Positions 17,680 to 26,876 of a stretch of DNA of 64,000 nucleotides are shown one piece after another. Below the pieces are notes generated by a model, which was given only the letters and a program-made list of their open reading frames with translations, ran no database searches and was not told the origin of the DNA. The stretch comes from Vibrio gelatinilyticus. Its GTDB lineage: Bacteria; Pseudomonadota; Gammaproteobacteria; Enterobacterales; Vibrionaceae. The DNA lies in assembly GCF_022836845.1 (NCBI RefSeq), contig NZ_JAJNNZ010000009.1:62001-126000 (forward strand), in the 5' to 3' direction. A program made the position numbers and the translations under genes. The stretch's first letter is position 1. Each line of letters opens with the position of its first letter.

Positions 17680-19077
17680 TTAAACGGTTTGTTCTTCTGT
17701 TGAGTCCGCTGCTGTTTCATTGCTGTCGCCAATATTGGTTCTTTCGTTTGTAGGGAACAAGAACTTGATTAAGTACGACAACACAATCGAAGCAACTAGA
17801 ACAATGACACCACTAATAAATGAGTTCATAGAAGACATGACTTCAAAGAGTTTGAAGAACACCCAGCTCGTTGCGTGTGAGCCACCATCAATAGACGAAG
17901 CAAGCATGTTCGGTGGCACTTCTAGGTTCGCATCCACCGCCAGTTCATGAGTAATTTGTGCCAAATCAGTACCAAACCACAAAATACAGCTTGCGATAAG
18001 AATGCCGTTAACCAGGCCACGGAACATGTTGCCGTTGGCTGCCACGGTACCAAAGACCACAAACATCGGTAAATAAGGAATATCAGCGAATGGCATCATG
18101 GTATTCCCCGGTAAAACGGCACTTAACAAGATAGTCAGTGGCACCATTAAAATACCGACAGACAGTACCGCAGGGTTTTTAAAAGTGATCTCTCCAGAAA
18201 TACCAAAGTACAGGGATTTATTCGGGAACTTTTTCTTTACCCATTCGCTGGCAGCCTCAGTGATCGGCACCAAGCCACTCACCAACACGCCAGCCATGGT
18301 TGGCAATAAGACCATCACCGCGGCGAAGTTCATTCCAGATTTAACGACTTGATCAATAGGCAGCGCACCCAGTAACGCAATGAGCACACCTAGAATAGCT
18401 CCCATAGCGAGTGGACTACCAAAGAATCCAAGCTTTTTCTCAAGGGAAGCAATATTGATATCGACTTTGTTAAGCCCTGGGATTTTGTCGACAATTTTAT
18501 CCATTGCGAATGCCAATGGTGCCCATGCCACGATTTCAGCTTGAGTGATCGTCACATTTGGCGTTTCACAGAATTCTTGAACTCGAGGGGCAATATAGTC
18601 GGCAATTTTAATCGTGATAATAAAGGTGGATACGCCACCAATAATGCCGAGATAAAAGTTACCAGTTAAGCGTTCGACAATGATCGCGGCAAAGACAAAG
18701 TGCCAGTAGTTCCAGAAATCAACGTTGAGTGTCTTGGTCGTGTTGGTCGCAATCATCGCTAGGTTGATGACGAAACAAAGGGCATAAACAATGGGAAGTG
18801 ATAGCGCAGCTAAACTAAACGCACTAATTAATGGCCATCCTAAGTCAAGCACTTCATAGTGAAGGCCTAGGTTTTCGACCATAGCTTCGGTTGAAGCTGA
18901 TAGTGAACTCACCATAAACCCAATGAGCAGGGAGAGGCCTAAAAAACCGATACCAACAGTCATCGCATTTTTCGCCGAATCTGCAATCTTTGCACCAAAT
19001 ATAAGGGCAAAGATGAACATGATAATCGGTATTACTACTGCTGGACCGAAGCCCAATATCATTTGCACAAACTCCAT
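17680..19077 (-). CDS. galactitol-type PTS EIIC-like permease without EIIA/EIIB partners
   Basis: 465 residues, highly hydrophobic, with features of the GatC/SgcC-type EIIC family: FGAKIADSAKNAMTVGIGFL near the N-terminus, and ISGEITFKNPAVLSVG and GTVAANGNMFRGLVNG later. About ten to twelve membrane segments are expected. No EIIA or EIIB gene is found anywhere in the window, and the rest of the cluster encodes a non-phosphorylative pathway. It may therefore work as a PTS-independent permease for the deoxysugar. It lies between the dehydrogenase and lactonase genes, all on the minus strand. AAGGAAT precedes the ATG. Confidence 0.88.
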   Translation of the reverse strand: MEFVQMILGFGPAVVIPIIMFIFALIFGAKIADSAKNAMTVGIGFLGLSLLIGFMVSSLSASTEAMVENLGLHYEVLDLGWPLISAFSLAALSLPIVYALCFVINLAMIATNTTKTLNVDFWNYWHFVFAAIIVERLTGNFYLGIIGGVSTFIITIKIADYIAPRVQEFCETPNVTITQAEIVAWAPLAFAMDKIVDKIPGLNKVDINIASLEKKLGFFGSPLAMGAILGVLIALLGALPIDQVVKSGMNFAAVMVLLPTMAGVLVSGLVPITEAASEWVKKKFPNKSLYFGISGEITFKNPAVLSVGILMVPLTILLSAVLPGNTMMPFADIPYLPMFVVFGTVAANGNMFRGLVNGILIASCILWFGTDLAQITHELAVDANLEVPPNMLASSIDGGSHATSWVFFKLFEVMSSMNSFISGVIVLVASIVLSYLIKFLFPTNERTNIGDSNETAADSTEEQTV

Positions 19078-19088
19078 AACAGCATTCC

Positions 19089-19934
19089 TTATTTAGTTAA
19101 TGGATTCAAATACAGCGCTTCTGCATTCGAGTAAAGGATCTTATCTGCGGATACTTCAGGGTTATCGTTCAACCAGTTGGTCACCAATGTTAAGACTTGA
19201 GGGTAACTTGCTGCTAGCAAACAGACTGGGTAATCAGAACCATAGATGACGCGGTTTTCTCCAAAGGCACTCAACACGGCATCCATGTAGGGAGTAATTT
19301 CAGAGGCATTCCAAGAAGCAAAATCGGCTTCCGTGACTATCCCAGACAATTTACAGTGCACGTTTGGGTACGCGGCAAGCGTATGCAAATCGTCTGACCA
19401 TTGCTCAAATTCACCGTCACGGATAGCGGGCTTAGCAATGTGCTCAACAATGAACGTCATATCTGGGCACTGCGAGACCAACTTGGTGGCTTGTTGCAGT
19501 TGTGCGGTGGTGATCAATAGCTCATAAATCAAACCTTCATTGCCAACTTGCTTTACCCCTTCAACGAATTGGGACTCCATAAGGTGTTCTGGCGGTAAGC
19601 CTTGTGACATGTAACGAATGCCACATAACTTTGAGTAACTTTGTTTTAGTGATGCGATGTCCTCGCCGACTTGGTTGCCCTTAGTAACGTCAACCCAGCC
19701 AATGACACCCACAACAGTGTCTGAAGCCTCGGCAATGTCAAGTAGCTCACGGGTTTCCCAGATTTCTGGAACCGCCTGCACTAACACGCTTTTTTCTACC
19801 TTATTGTCAGCAAGAACACTTTCAAGATCAGAAATCGAGAAGTCGCGTTTTATGACTTTTAGGTCGTCAGTTATCCATGCGAAGTGCTCGCCTTCGCATC
19901 GCCATATGTGGTTATGACTATCAAATATTCTCAT
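19089..19934 (-). CDS. amidohydrolase-family sugar lactonase (L-fuconolactonase-like)
   Basis: 281 residues of the amidohydrolase-2 family. The H7-x-H9 metal motif in FDSHNHIW opens the barrel, and FIVEHIAKP, VHCKLSGI and IYGSDYPVC match the COG3618 lactonases. It should open the sugar lactone released by the neighbouring dehydrogenase to give the free aldonate. It is the first gene of the six-enzyme minus-strand cluster, and its promoter region (19935-20141) is shared with a divergent GntR regulator. AAAGGAAAG lies before the ATG. Confidence 0.87.
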   Translation of the reverse strand: MRIFDSHNHIWRCEGEHFAWITDDLKVIKRDFSISDLESVLADNKVEKSVLVQAVPEIWETRELLDIAEASDTVVGVIGWVDVTKGNQVGEDIASLKQSYSKLCGIRYMSQGLPPEHLMESQFVEGVKQVGNEGLIYELLITTAQLQQATKLVSQCPDMTFIVEHIAKPAIRDGEFEQWSDDLHTLAAYPNVHCKLSGIVTEADFASWNASEITPYMDAVLSAFGENRVIYGSDYPVCLLAASYPQVLTLVTNWLNDNPEVSADKILYSNAEALYLNPLTK

Positions 19935-19959
19935 ACAAACTTTCCTTTTGTACTCATTG

Positions 19960-19991
19960 GTGTATATTTAATGTATGCACAAAATATACAC
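19960..19991. promoter_or_regulatory. inverted repeat in the divergent promoter, candidate GntR operator
   Basis: Arms GTGTATATTT (19960-19969) and AAATATACAC (19982-19991) are perfect 10-base complements separated by 12 bases. The repeat lies about 25 bases upstream of the lactonase start and 150 bases before the GntR start. FCD-type GntR regulators commonly bind such A/T-rich palindromes. Assigning it to the adjacent regulator is inference. Confidence 0.6.
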
Positions 19992-20141
19992 TACCGTTGC
20001 CTTTGCAACTGAGTAAAGCGTCACGAAAGTGGCTAAAAAACAAGCGGATGCTTGGAATTAATAAAGGCCTCACATACTCACCCGCCTTTGTCATTAGTGC
20101 ATACAATCTGGGTGGTGAGGGCATTCAATCAAGGGGGCAGC

Positions 20142-20744
20142 ATGTCTAGATTTGGCGTTTATCAGAAAATTAAAGATCTGATTATTAATCGTGAACTTAA
20201 AGATTCAATCACTGAAACAGAAATATCGAAAAAGTTGGAGACCAGTCGAACCCCCGTGAGAGAGGCTCTCACGTTATTAATGCATGAAGGTTGGATTATT
20301 TCTAAGAGTGAACGAGTCAAAGTGGTTTCTGAGGTGTCTTTCAGAGAACTAAAGCATATCTATCAGATAAGAGCTGATATTGAAGTGCTCGCTCTTAAAC
20401 TAGCATGGCCTAAATTAGACAAGAATCATATATCAGAGTTTATTGAAACGTTGAACAACCAATCACAGTGCCAAGAATTTGAAGAAGTGCATAAGCTTGA
20501 TAGAATGTTCCACGACTTAATTTACAAGGCTACAGATAACACTCCGCTCATTGGTATACTGACTCATATTAATGATAGACTCTCACTATTGAGGGATGAC
20601 AGACAGAACTATTATGTTCAAGAATCAAATAAAGAGCACCTTGCTATCGCTGAAGCTATAATGAAGGATGATTTTGACCTCACGGCTGAGACACTAAAGG
20701 TTCACATCAGTAATTCCTATAACCGGTTAATTGATGTAATATAA
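20142..20744 (+). CDS. GntR-family transcriptional regulator (FCD type)
   Basis: 200 residues from ATG 20142, which has CAAGGGGG five bases upstream; a longer frame from 20052 lacks such a site. The N-terminal winged helix contains ETEISKKLETSRTPVREALT, the GntR signature. The C-terminal all-helical domain (about 75-195, RADIEVLALKLA, FHDLIYKATDN, EHLAIAEAI) is the FadR/VanR FCD effector domain. It diverges from the deoxysugar cluster and is the likely repressor, with a pathway intermediate as ligand. Confidence 0.88.
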   Translation: MSRFGVYQKIKDLIINRELKDSITETEISKKLETSRTPVREALTLLMHEGWIISKSERVKVVSEVSFRELKHIYQIRADIEVLALKLAWPKLDKNHISEFIETLNNQSQCQEFEEVHKLDRMFHDLIYKATDNTPLIGILTHINDRLSLLRDDRQNYYVQESNKEHLAIAEAIMKDDFDLTAETLKVHISNSYNRLIDVI

Positions 20745-20755
20745 TTTATGAAAAA

Positions 20756-20786
20756 CATTGCCGTAGAAACTAATATTACGGCAATG
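20756..20786 (-). terminator. terminator hairpin after the GntR gene
   Basis: Arms CATTGCCGTA and TACGGCAATG (10 bp, 11-base loop) are flanked by AAAAA on the left, which gives a T-run on the minus strand. It would stop minus-strand transcription coming from the integrase/IS region and may also act on gntR mRNA. Confidence 0.65.
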
Positions 20787-21100
20787 GTTAAAGCCCAACT
20801 TTAAGGTCTCACTTGACACAGAAGTACAACCTACACACCAACCAAATATCTACTTGGAAAAAAGAACTACTTGAGAATGCTGCCATGATCTTTGCCTCTG
20901 AAGGCCAGTTGGACTAAATCTTGTCAGAGGTTCTACAAAATTAGAATCTAATGAATAACCCCAAGTATGGTAAGTCGTTTTACTCAACTCAAGGTAATCT
21001 AGAAACTTTGAGATCGGCTCACCATTGTTGCACTGCGCTTCCATTATTCTTAATGTTAACTTGAACCGTTGGAGCGAGGCTCGACCACCGGACTTAAAAC
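20787..21100. other. degenerate sequence, no recognisable gene
   Basis: This stretch lies between the GntR terminator and the integrase fragment. It holds a 64-codon minus-strand frame without a ribosome site or a recognisable domain. I see no RNA gene or intact repeat. It is probably debris from the same events that truncated the integrase. Confidence 0.5.
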
Positions 21101-21653
21101 CTAGTTCCGTTCCAATAGTGTTGGATTTTCAATCGAAGATAGCAATTCTTGAACTTCATTAGCCGATAAAAACTGAGCTTTCTTTTCAAAAGTTTTCATC
21201 ATCAAATCAGAGCTGTATTTCTTACCACCATTTCTCTCGGTGTGGGCTAAGAACTGCTGACCCTTGCGCACTGAAACTAACTCTAGCGAATAAGGTAATG
21301 AGTCAAACCATCTGCCAACACCATAGCTATAAAAGCGTACTATCGTTCTTAAATGCTGATTGGTCGAATTAACTGACATACCAAACTCACCAACACAAAG
21401 GTCACGATAGGCACTGACTAGCATTTCATCTTCACTGCTTTCAGAAATATCTCGCCAATCTACACCGTTCTGTTCACAGAATGTCAGGAATTGATTTAAG
21501 TGACGGGCATAAGTCCACCAAGTATTTTCACTATCTACTCGACCACGTTTCAAGCACTCATAAATAAGAAATTGCATTGCTTCCACACAAAGCATTCCAG
21601 ATTCAATCCCTAGCTTTGCATTATCAACTTCCCACGTTAAGAGGGGAAAATTA
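21101..21653 (-). pseudogene. tyrosine-recombinase/integrase fragment
   Basis: The minus-strand frame from about 21653 gives about 183 residues resembling the N-terminal SAM-like, core-binding part of site-specific tyrosine recombinases (ENTWWTYARHLNQFLTFCEQ, NSTNQHLRTIVRFYSYG, AQFLSANEVQELLSSIENPT). The catalytic domain (R-H-R-Y) is missing: the frame stops at 21101 just where it should begin. The 5' end is replaced by the end of an IS66 element at 21654. It was probably part of a genomic island integrase and is now non-functional. Confidence 0.78.
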
Positions 21654-22478
21654 GTATCCGCCCCATGAACCCACGGGGCGATATGACTAATTTTTGAAGT
21701 TCCAAGGCAGGAGCGCATCGATATCTGGCTCCGCTTTCGCCAGCTCTTTCATGCACTTGACCATGTAGTCGTAAAGGATAAGGCCGTTGGCTTTTGCAGT
21801 TTCGACTATACTGTAAAGCATAGCACTCGCTTCAGCCCCGTTAGGATTGGTCGAGAAGAGCCAGTTTTTCCTGCTTATCACCAGCGGTTTTATTGTGCGT
21901 TCAGCACGATTATTGTCTATCGATAAGTGACCGTCATCAATATAGCGGATGAGCTTCGGCCATTGGCCGAGCGTGTATTTTATCGCTTTACCCAACGGGC
22001 TAGACTCTATCACTTGTTGAGTCGTCATCCATTCGTACAACTCATCCAGTATTGGCTTGGCGTGCTGTTGGCGTTCTGCTTTTCGCGTCTCGACAGACGC
22101 ACCTTTTAAGCGGGATTCTATTCCATACAGCTTCTGGATTTTGGCCAACGCTTTATCTGCTTTGCCTGACTTGCCTTTACCTTGAAGCTTCTTAGCATCC
22201 ATGAACTTGCGACGTGCATGTGCCAAGCAGCCAACATTGGTCACTTGGTGAAGCTCATCATAAGCACCATAGCCATCGGTTTGAAGATAACCACTGTAAT
22301 CCCCCAAGAAGGCAACAGGGCACGCCCTCGCGCGACTGTTTTGATAGTCGTACAAGGCAATATTTTTCACGTTGGGAAGTGCGGCATCTGGCGAGTCTGC
22401 GCCTGAGCAGTAGAGCCACATGTAGCATTGCTTATCTTCTTTGAGGACATTGAGTGGTGTTTCATCCGCCTGAACTCC
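21654..22478 (-). pseudogene. IS66-family transposase (TnpC), 5'-truncated
   Basis: About 265 residues with IS66 DDE-domain landmarks: VQADETPLNVLKEDKQ, MWLYCSGADSP, TDGYGAYDELHQVTNVGCLAHARRKF and the C-terminal DNNRAERTIKPLVISRKNWLF. The first half of TnpC and the accessory tnpA/tnpB genes are absent. Past the stop (21687) lies a hairpin-forming end, CGCCCCGTGGGTTCATGGGGCG, that likely marks the IS right end near 21654. The 5' side is fused in frame to an unrelated hydrophobic N-terminus at about 22480. Confidence 0.87.
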
Positions 22479-22481
22479 TAA

Positions 22482-22668
22482 GCCAGACAAATACCCTAAA
22501 GGTCGACTTACTTCAAAGCTCTTACCAATATAACTAGAGTTGTACTCAATAAACTCATAAGTGTCGCCCAATGCTCGATACAGTATTATTGCCACAATTA
22601 TGATCAGGGAGGTTATCCATTTTATCGTTCTCTGAGACAATTTATTTATACCTGCCTGTGAAATATGA
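22482..22668 (-). pseudogene. N-terminal fragment of an unknown membrane protein, cut by IS66 debris and IS21
   Basis: Residues upstream of the IS66 junction read LSQRTIKWITSLIIIVAIIL then YRALGDTYEF, a basic start followed by one membrane helix. If the IS21 element and one copy of its 8-bp duplication are removed, the frame extends in phase to an ATG at 25137-25139 on the far side (MIHISQAGINK...). So the original gene began there and was interrupted first by the IS66 fusion and then by IS21. I do not recognise the family. Confidence 0.6.
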
Positions 22669-22759
22669 TGTTAATTTGCACTTAAATCTGATCCACCATT
22701 TGCATCCAAAAGTGATCCACCTAAGTAGGTCTATTTAGATCATATTTTCAGGTTAATTT

Positions 22760-23515
22760 CTACTTGCTTTTCTCCTTAGATTTCTTTTTTGACTCCTTAA
22801 ATCGATAACTGTCGTTACCCGTTTCAATGATGTGACAGTGGTGAGTTAGTCTATCGAGTAATGCTGTGGTCATCTTTGCGTCACCAAACACCTTTGACCA
22901 TTCGGTGAAGTTCAAATTGGTGGTGATTACAACACTGGTACGCTCATAGAGTTTGCTCAGAAGGTGGAACAACAATGTACCGCCAGCCTGACTAAACGGG
23001 ACATAACCCAGTTCATCCAATACAACTAAATCACAGTTAACGAGTCGATTCGCCATACGACCCACATGACCCGCCTGTTTTTCCTTTTCAAGTGTGTTGA
23101 CTAACTCGATAGTCGATAAAAATCGTACACGCATCTGGTGATGCTGTATTGCTTGAACTCCTAGCGCCGTGGCTAAGTGAGTTTTGCCTGTTCCAGGGCC
23201 GCCAACCAATACGATGTTTTGGCTGTCTTTTATGAACTCACAACGATGCAGGCCGCGTATGAGATACTCATCAACTGCACTTTCGCTAAAATCAAAACCG
23301 TATAAGTCACGATACGCAGGGAACTTAGCTGCTTTCATTTGGTAAGCGATACTGCGTACTTCTCGGTCTGCCACTTCCGCTTTTAGCAGGGTCTCTAGTA
23401 TGGGTTGAGCTTGTTGGTACGCAGGAGAGTTTTGAGAGGCAAGCTCCGTAATACTGCTGGCCATGCCGTGAAGTTTGAGTGTTTTTAATGTACTTAATAG
23501 GGCTTCATTGTGCAT
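22760..23515 (-). CDS. istB: IS21 helper ATPase IstB
   Basis: 251 residues. The Walker A motif GGPGTGKTH (about 106-114) and Walker B region [15 protein letters not shown] match the IstB/DnaC-like AAA+ ATPases. They assist the IS21 transposase by marking target DNA. The ATG at 23515 overlaps the istA stop by 11 bases, the usual IS21 arrangement for coupled translation. The C-terminus is a lysine-rich tail (KKKSKEKSK). The gene looks intact. Confidence 0.95.
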   Translation of the reverse strand: MHNEALLSTLKTLKLHGMASSITELASQNSPAYQQAQPILETLLKAEVADREVRSIAYQMKAAKFPAYRDLYGFDFSESAVDEYLIRGLHRCEFIKDSQNIVLVGGPGTGKTHLATALGVQAIQHHQMRVRFLSTIELVNTLEKEKQAGHVGRMANRLVNCDLVVLDELGYVPFSQAGGTLLFHLLSKLYERTSVVITTNLNFTEWSKVFGDAKMTTALLDRLTHHCHIIETGNDSYRFKESKKKSKEKSK

Positions 23516-25019
23516 GACGTTGACCTCTCAACTCATCGTAGCGCGATGTATCGCTGATTGGCTCAGTAACCAGTCGCAGTCCCTTTGATACAGGAGCTGG
23601 CTCAACAGGTTTAGGGTTAAGTAGTCGGCTTAAGCAGTTTATGACGTGCTGCTTTGATGGTGTGCCAGCATCAAGCGCCATCTCTATCGCTTGCTCGACC
23701 TGTTTTTCATCGTGATGCAGTACCAGTGCGAGTACTTCGACCATTTCCTTATCACCACCTTTGCGTTCCAGCAAAATAGATTGCAAGTGTTTAAAGCTAT
23801 CTGGTAATAAGCTGAACGGCGCACCATTACGTATCGAGCCTGGCTTACGCTGAGCAACTAACAAGTAGTGTCGCCAGTTATAGATAATGTGTGGTGGCTC
23901 ATGTCTTGGATTAAATACTCGAATATGCTCCGCCACTTGCACTCCTTCAGCAAGTAATACGATTTTATCTGGGTAGGCATGCAGGCTCACCCTACGGTTC
24001 GCATAGCTGGCTGGTACGGAGTATTTGTTTCTGTCGAAGTTCACTAAGCAGGTGGAAGAGACACGTTTGCTTTGCTCGATAAATCCATCGAATGGAGCCG
24101 TTACTTTCATTAGGTGGGGACGCTCATTCAGCCATACTTGCTCGATAGTCTGATGGCTGTATTGAGGATGTTTACGTGTTTGCCACTCTTGTATACATTG
24201 TGCTTTAAGCCATTCATTGAGTTCAGCTAACGTTTGAACCCTCGGTGCGCGTTGCCAGATAATGGAGCGAGCATCACGTACATTCTTCTCTATTTGTCCT
24301 TTCTCCCAACCTGCAGCTGGATTACAGAAGTCGGCTTCAAACAGGTAGTGGCTTACCATGGCTAAAAAGCGGCGGTTCACTATGCGCTCTTTACCTTTTT
24401 TAACCGCATCAACGGCGGTTTTCATGTTGTCATAAATACCTCGTTCTGGTACGCCTTGAAACACTCTAAAGGCATGATTATGCGCATCGAACAACATCTC
24501 ATGGCTTTGAGTGTAATAAGCACGAAGTAGGAAGGCTCGACTGTTACTGAGTTTAAAGTGGGCCACTTGCAGCTTGGTTTTACAGCCGTTGATATAAGCC
24601 CAGTTTTCGCCCCAATCAAACTGAAACGCCTCGCCAGGGGCAAATTCGAGCGGCATATACGTCTGCTTTGAAGCGGAGAGCTTTTGTTCTTCTCGCCATT
24701 TACGCACAAATAAGGCAACTCTGTCGTATGAGCCACTGTAACCAAGAGGAAGAAGGTCTTCGAACAAGTTTTTTACCGTTTTGCGCTGTTTTCTTGGGCG
24801 CCTTGCTTCTCTTTTCAACCATGAAATCAACAGCTCTTCGAAGTCATCAAGCTTACTCAAGGTATTACGTTTAGGGTAAGTAGGTTCGATGGTTCGGTCT
24901 TGTAAATACTTTTTCGCAGTATTTCTGGAAAGGCCAGTACGTCTGGCAATTTCCCTTTGCGACATTCCTTCGCGGAAATGCCAGCGACGAATAACACTTA
25001 ATAATGACACGTCAATCAC
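23505..25019 (-). CDS. istA: IS21 transposase IstA
   Basis: 504 residues. An N-terminal helix-turn-helix ([20 protein letters not shown]) is followed by the DDE integrase core, with [14 protein letters not shown] carrying the first catalytic Asp, the second in [12 protein letters not shown] and a Glu in [15 protein letters not shown]. The start is GTG at 25019, preceded by AGGAG at an 8-base spacing. Together with istB this makes a complete and apparently functional IS21 transposition module. Confidence 0.95.
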   Translation of the reverse strand: MIDVSLLSVIRRWHFREGMSQREIARRTGLSRNTAKKYLQDRTIEPTYPKRNTLSKLDDFEELLISWLKREARRPRKQRKTVKNLFEDLLPLGYSGSYDRVALFVRKWREEQKLSASKQTYMPLEFAPGEAFQFDWGENWAYINGCKTKLQVAHFKLSNSRAFLLRAYYTQSHEMLFDAHNHAFRVFQGVPERGIYDNMKTAVDAVKKGKERIVNRRFLAMVSHYLFEADFCNPAAGWEKGQIEKNVRDARSIIWQRAPRVQTLAELNEWLKAQCIQEWQTRKHPQYSHQTIEQVWLNERPHLMKVTAPFDGFIEQSKRVSSTCLVNFDRNKYSVPASYANRRVSLHAYPDKIVLLAEGVQVAEHIRVFNPRHEPPHIIYNWRHYLLVAQRKPGSIRNGAPFSLLPDSFKHLQSILLERKGGDKEMVEVLALVLHHDEKQVEQAIEMALDAGTPSKQHVINCLSRLLNPKPVEPAPVSKGLRLVTEPISDTSRYDELRGQRHAQ

Positions 25020-25199
25020 TCCACATACTCCTGCGTAAACTCAGCAGGATCTAGATTAGATTATGTGGATCAATTTTCGGTGCAAATTAGGGGGTAAAGT
25101 GGATCAGTTTTGGATGCAATTTAACAAAATATGAATCATAAAGTGCTTGAAGAATTATAGCTTATAGAAACATTCCTAATGTTTCATTCAAAGAAGCTT

Positions 25200-25660
25200 T
25201 GGGGCAAAGATGTGTCAGGCCCGTACTCCAATTTGGCCACTAACTGCGCTTCGATAAGATTCCCTTTTTCAAGGGAATGACGGTGATTTTGGATGGTTTG
25301 AAACACCGAATGGGGCAAAGATGCGTCAGGCCCGTACTCCAATTCGGCCACTAACTGCGCTTCGATAAGATTCCCTTTTTCAAGGGAATGACGGTGATTT
25401 TTGGGATGGTTTGAAACACCGAATGGGGCAAAGATGCGTCAGGCCCGTACTTCAATTTGACCACTAACTGCGCTTCGATAAGATTCCCTTTTTCAAGGGA
25501 ATGACGGTGATTTTGGGATGGTTTGAAACACCGAATGGGGCAAAGATGTGTCAGGCCCGTACTCCAATTTGGCCACTAACTGCGCTTCGATAAGATCTCC
25601 TTTTTCAAGGGAATGACGGTGATTTTGGGATGGTTTGAAACACCGAATGGGGCAGAAATG
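25200..25660. repeat. four tandem copies of a ~112-bp repeat
   Basis: Units begin with TGGGGCAAAGATG at 25200, 25311, 25424 and 25536 (lengths 111, 113, 112 and 112), followed by a partial copy from 25648. Copies differ at only a few positions each. Each unit contains a short inverted repeat, TTCCCTTT then AAGGGAA, able to form a hairpin. Unit lengths are not multiples of three, so it is not a coding repeat. Spacing and lack of variable spacers exclude CRISPR. Confidence 0.92.
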
Positions 25661-25965
25661 AGTTTGGCAACATCGCCCCTGTAAGATTCCAATCAGCAAA
25701 GAAAGCACTACCTCTATAAGAATAATGCTTTAGTTAAGTTAACCCTTACAACCGCAGATATTAACCATTAAGATAGATGTTAAACTCTCAAGGATACATA
25801 ACAAACTTTATTGTTATTCGCATGGTGTTACTGATGCAATACGCCTCAAAAATGATCAAACTTTAAATTTTCATGGGCCATAAATCGGTTGAAAAGATAA
25901 ATTTCCGATCAAGGTTTATTGTCCTCTGACAGATTTTGTCTGAAGACAAAATTAAAATCTTTTTA
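25661..25965. other. A/T-rich intergenic stretch
   Basis: No gene is seen. Part of it (25928-25960) forms a second potential hairpin around AGATTTTGTC and GACAAAAT just before a plus-strand terminator. It could be the body of a small RNA, or the tail of a lost gene. Confidence 0.4.
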
Positions 25966-26006
25966 AGCCCGGTTACGCTGGTTGAAAGCTAACCGGGTTT
26001 TTGTTT
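25966..26006 (+). terminator. strong Rho-independent terminator without an obvious gene
   Basis: Arms CCCGGTTA and TAACCGGG (extended by imperfect flanks) are followed by TTTTTGTTTT on the plus strand. No plus-strand gene lies upstream within about 800 bases. It may end a small RNA or be left over from a deleted gene. Confidence 0.75.
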
Positions 26007-26085
26007 TGGCAAAATCAAAGTACGTTTTAACGGAAAAGCCGATAATCAAGAAGGTTAAAGAGGCACGCGCTCTTGTGTACTTATT

Positions 26086-26865
26086 TTAAGGAGAAGTGCA
26101 TGGTGTGATTTCGCTGGTAATAGTTTGGCAGATTCTTATTAGTGCTTCTTTTGTCGTTTCGATACTGTCTACAGCGTGATGAACAGCCTTTGAGTCAAGC
26201 GTAACGTATGGGATCGTCATTACTGCTAAAAGTTTTTGGCCCATGTAGATAGGGACGCTGATATTGGTAATTCCGGAAATTTGCGGGCTCGCGCCAATAA
26301 AATAACCTTGCTTTCGAGTCGGAACTGTTAATGTAAGCGCGTGGTCGATTTCTGAGCTAGTGGCTTCACTTTGCGCCAGTATATGTTGCTGCTCTTGTTC
26401 TGAACTATAACTCAGCAACACGATGCCAGAACCAGAAGAACAGACATCAAGTTTTGCACCCACTTTCAAACTAAAGCCCATTTTATACGGGCTTTCCACT
26501 CTCGCGACGACAACGAGGTTTAAGTTGTCATACCAAGCGATATGGCAAGATTGGTTGACCTTTTCGCTCAGTTCTTTCATTAACGGTTTGGCGATATCTA
26601 ACAACCTTAACTGAGGAGGATATTGGTTAGCGACGGTGAACATCTGCATCGAGAAAGTGTACTCGCCACTCTCTTCGCAAAACGTGACATATCCACGGCG
26701 AACCAATACAGAGAGTACTCGGAATATTTCGCCAATACTACGACCTGTCATTTGAGCAATGTGCTTTTTTGACAAAGGTTCTGCGGAGCTAGCGAGTAGC
26801 TCCAGGATATCGAGGCCTTTTTCTAATGCAGGAGCGTTGTACTCCTGCCGAACTGCTTTTTCCAA
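26086..26865 (-). CDS. IclR-family transcriptional regulator
   Basis: 259 residues. An N-terminal winged helix (about 10-75, APALEKGLDILELLASSAEP then SKKHIAQMTGRSIGEIFRVL) is followed by the IclR effector domain. The start is a TTG with AAGGAG seven bases upstream. It lies 11 bases after the TRAP permease gene, as the last gene of the minus-strand dctP-dctQ-dctM operon. It therefore probably senses a TRAP substrate or its breakdown product. It differs from the KdgR-type regulator at 32375, so the locus has two IclR proteins. Confidence 0.87.
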   Translation of the reverse strand: MEKAVRQEYNAPALEKGLDILELLASSAEPLSKKHIAQMTGRSIGEIFRVLSVLVRRGYVTFCEESGEYTFSMQMFTVANQYPPQLRLLDIAKPLMKELSEKVNQSCHIAWYDNLNLVVVARVESPYKMGFSLKVGAKLDVCSSGSGIVLLSYSSEQEQQHILAQSEATSSEIDHALTLTVPTRKQGYFIGASPQISGITNISVPIYMGQKLLAVMTIPYVTLDSKAVHHAVDSIETTKEALIRICQTITSEITPCTSP

Positions 26866-26876
26866 GCACGTACTCC

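Larger units (their letters stand above)
22669..25126. mobile_element. complete IS21-family element, 2,458 bp
   Basis: The ends are TGTTAATTTGCA (left) and, on the other strand, TGTTAAATTGCA (right). Both ends have internal TGATCCAC repeats, as is typical of IS21 multiple terminal repeats. The flanks are identical octamers AAATATGA (22661-22668 and 25127-25134), a perfect target duplication. Inside are intact istA and istB genes. The intact ends and exact duplication suggest a recent insertion. Confidence 0.95.

Noticed and set aside
16653..19917. Plus-strand frames across the fucose cluster (for example 16653-16898, 17720-17950)
   Set aside because: They are shadows of well-supported minus-strand enzymes with intact catalytic residues.
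20052..20141. Longer GntR start
   Set aside because: ATG 20142 has a strong ribosome site and gives the usual N-terminus.
20850..21044. 64-codon minus-strand frame next to the integrase fragment
   Set aside because: No domain or ribosome site; lies in degenerate sequence.
25200..25660. Repeat array as CRISPR
   Set aside because: Whole ~112-bp units are repeated with no variable spacers and no cas genes nearby.
25200..25660. Repeat array as integron attC sites
   Set aside because: No cassette-like genes between units and no attC core sites seen; no integron integrase, the only integrase fragment here is of another type.
25493..25708. 71-codon frame through the repeats
   Set aside because: Repeat lengths are not multiples of three, there is no ribosome site, and the frame is a by-product of the repeat.
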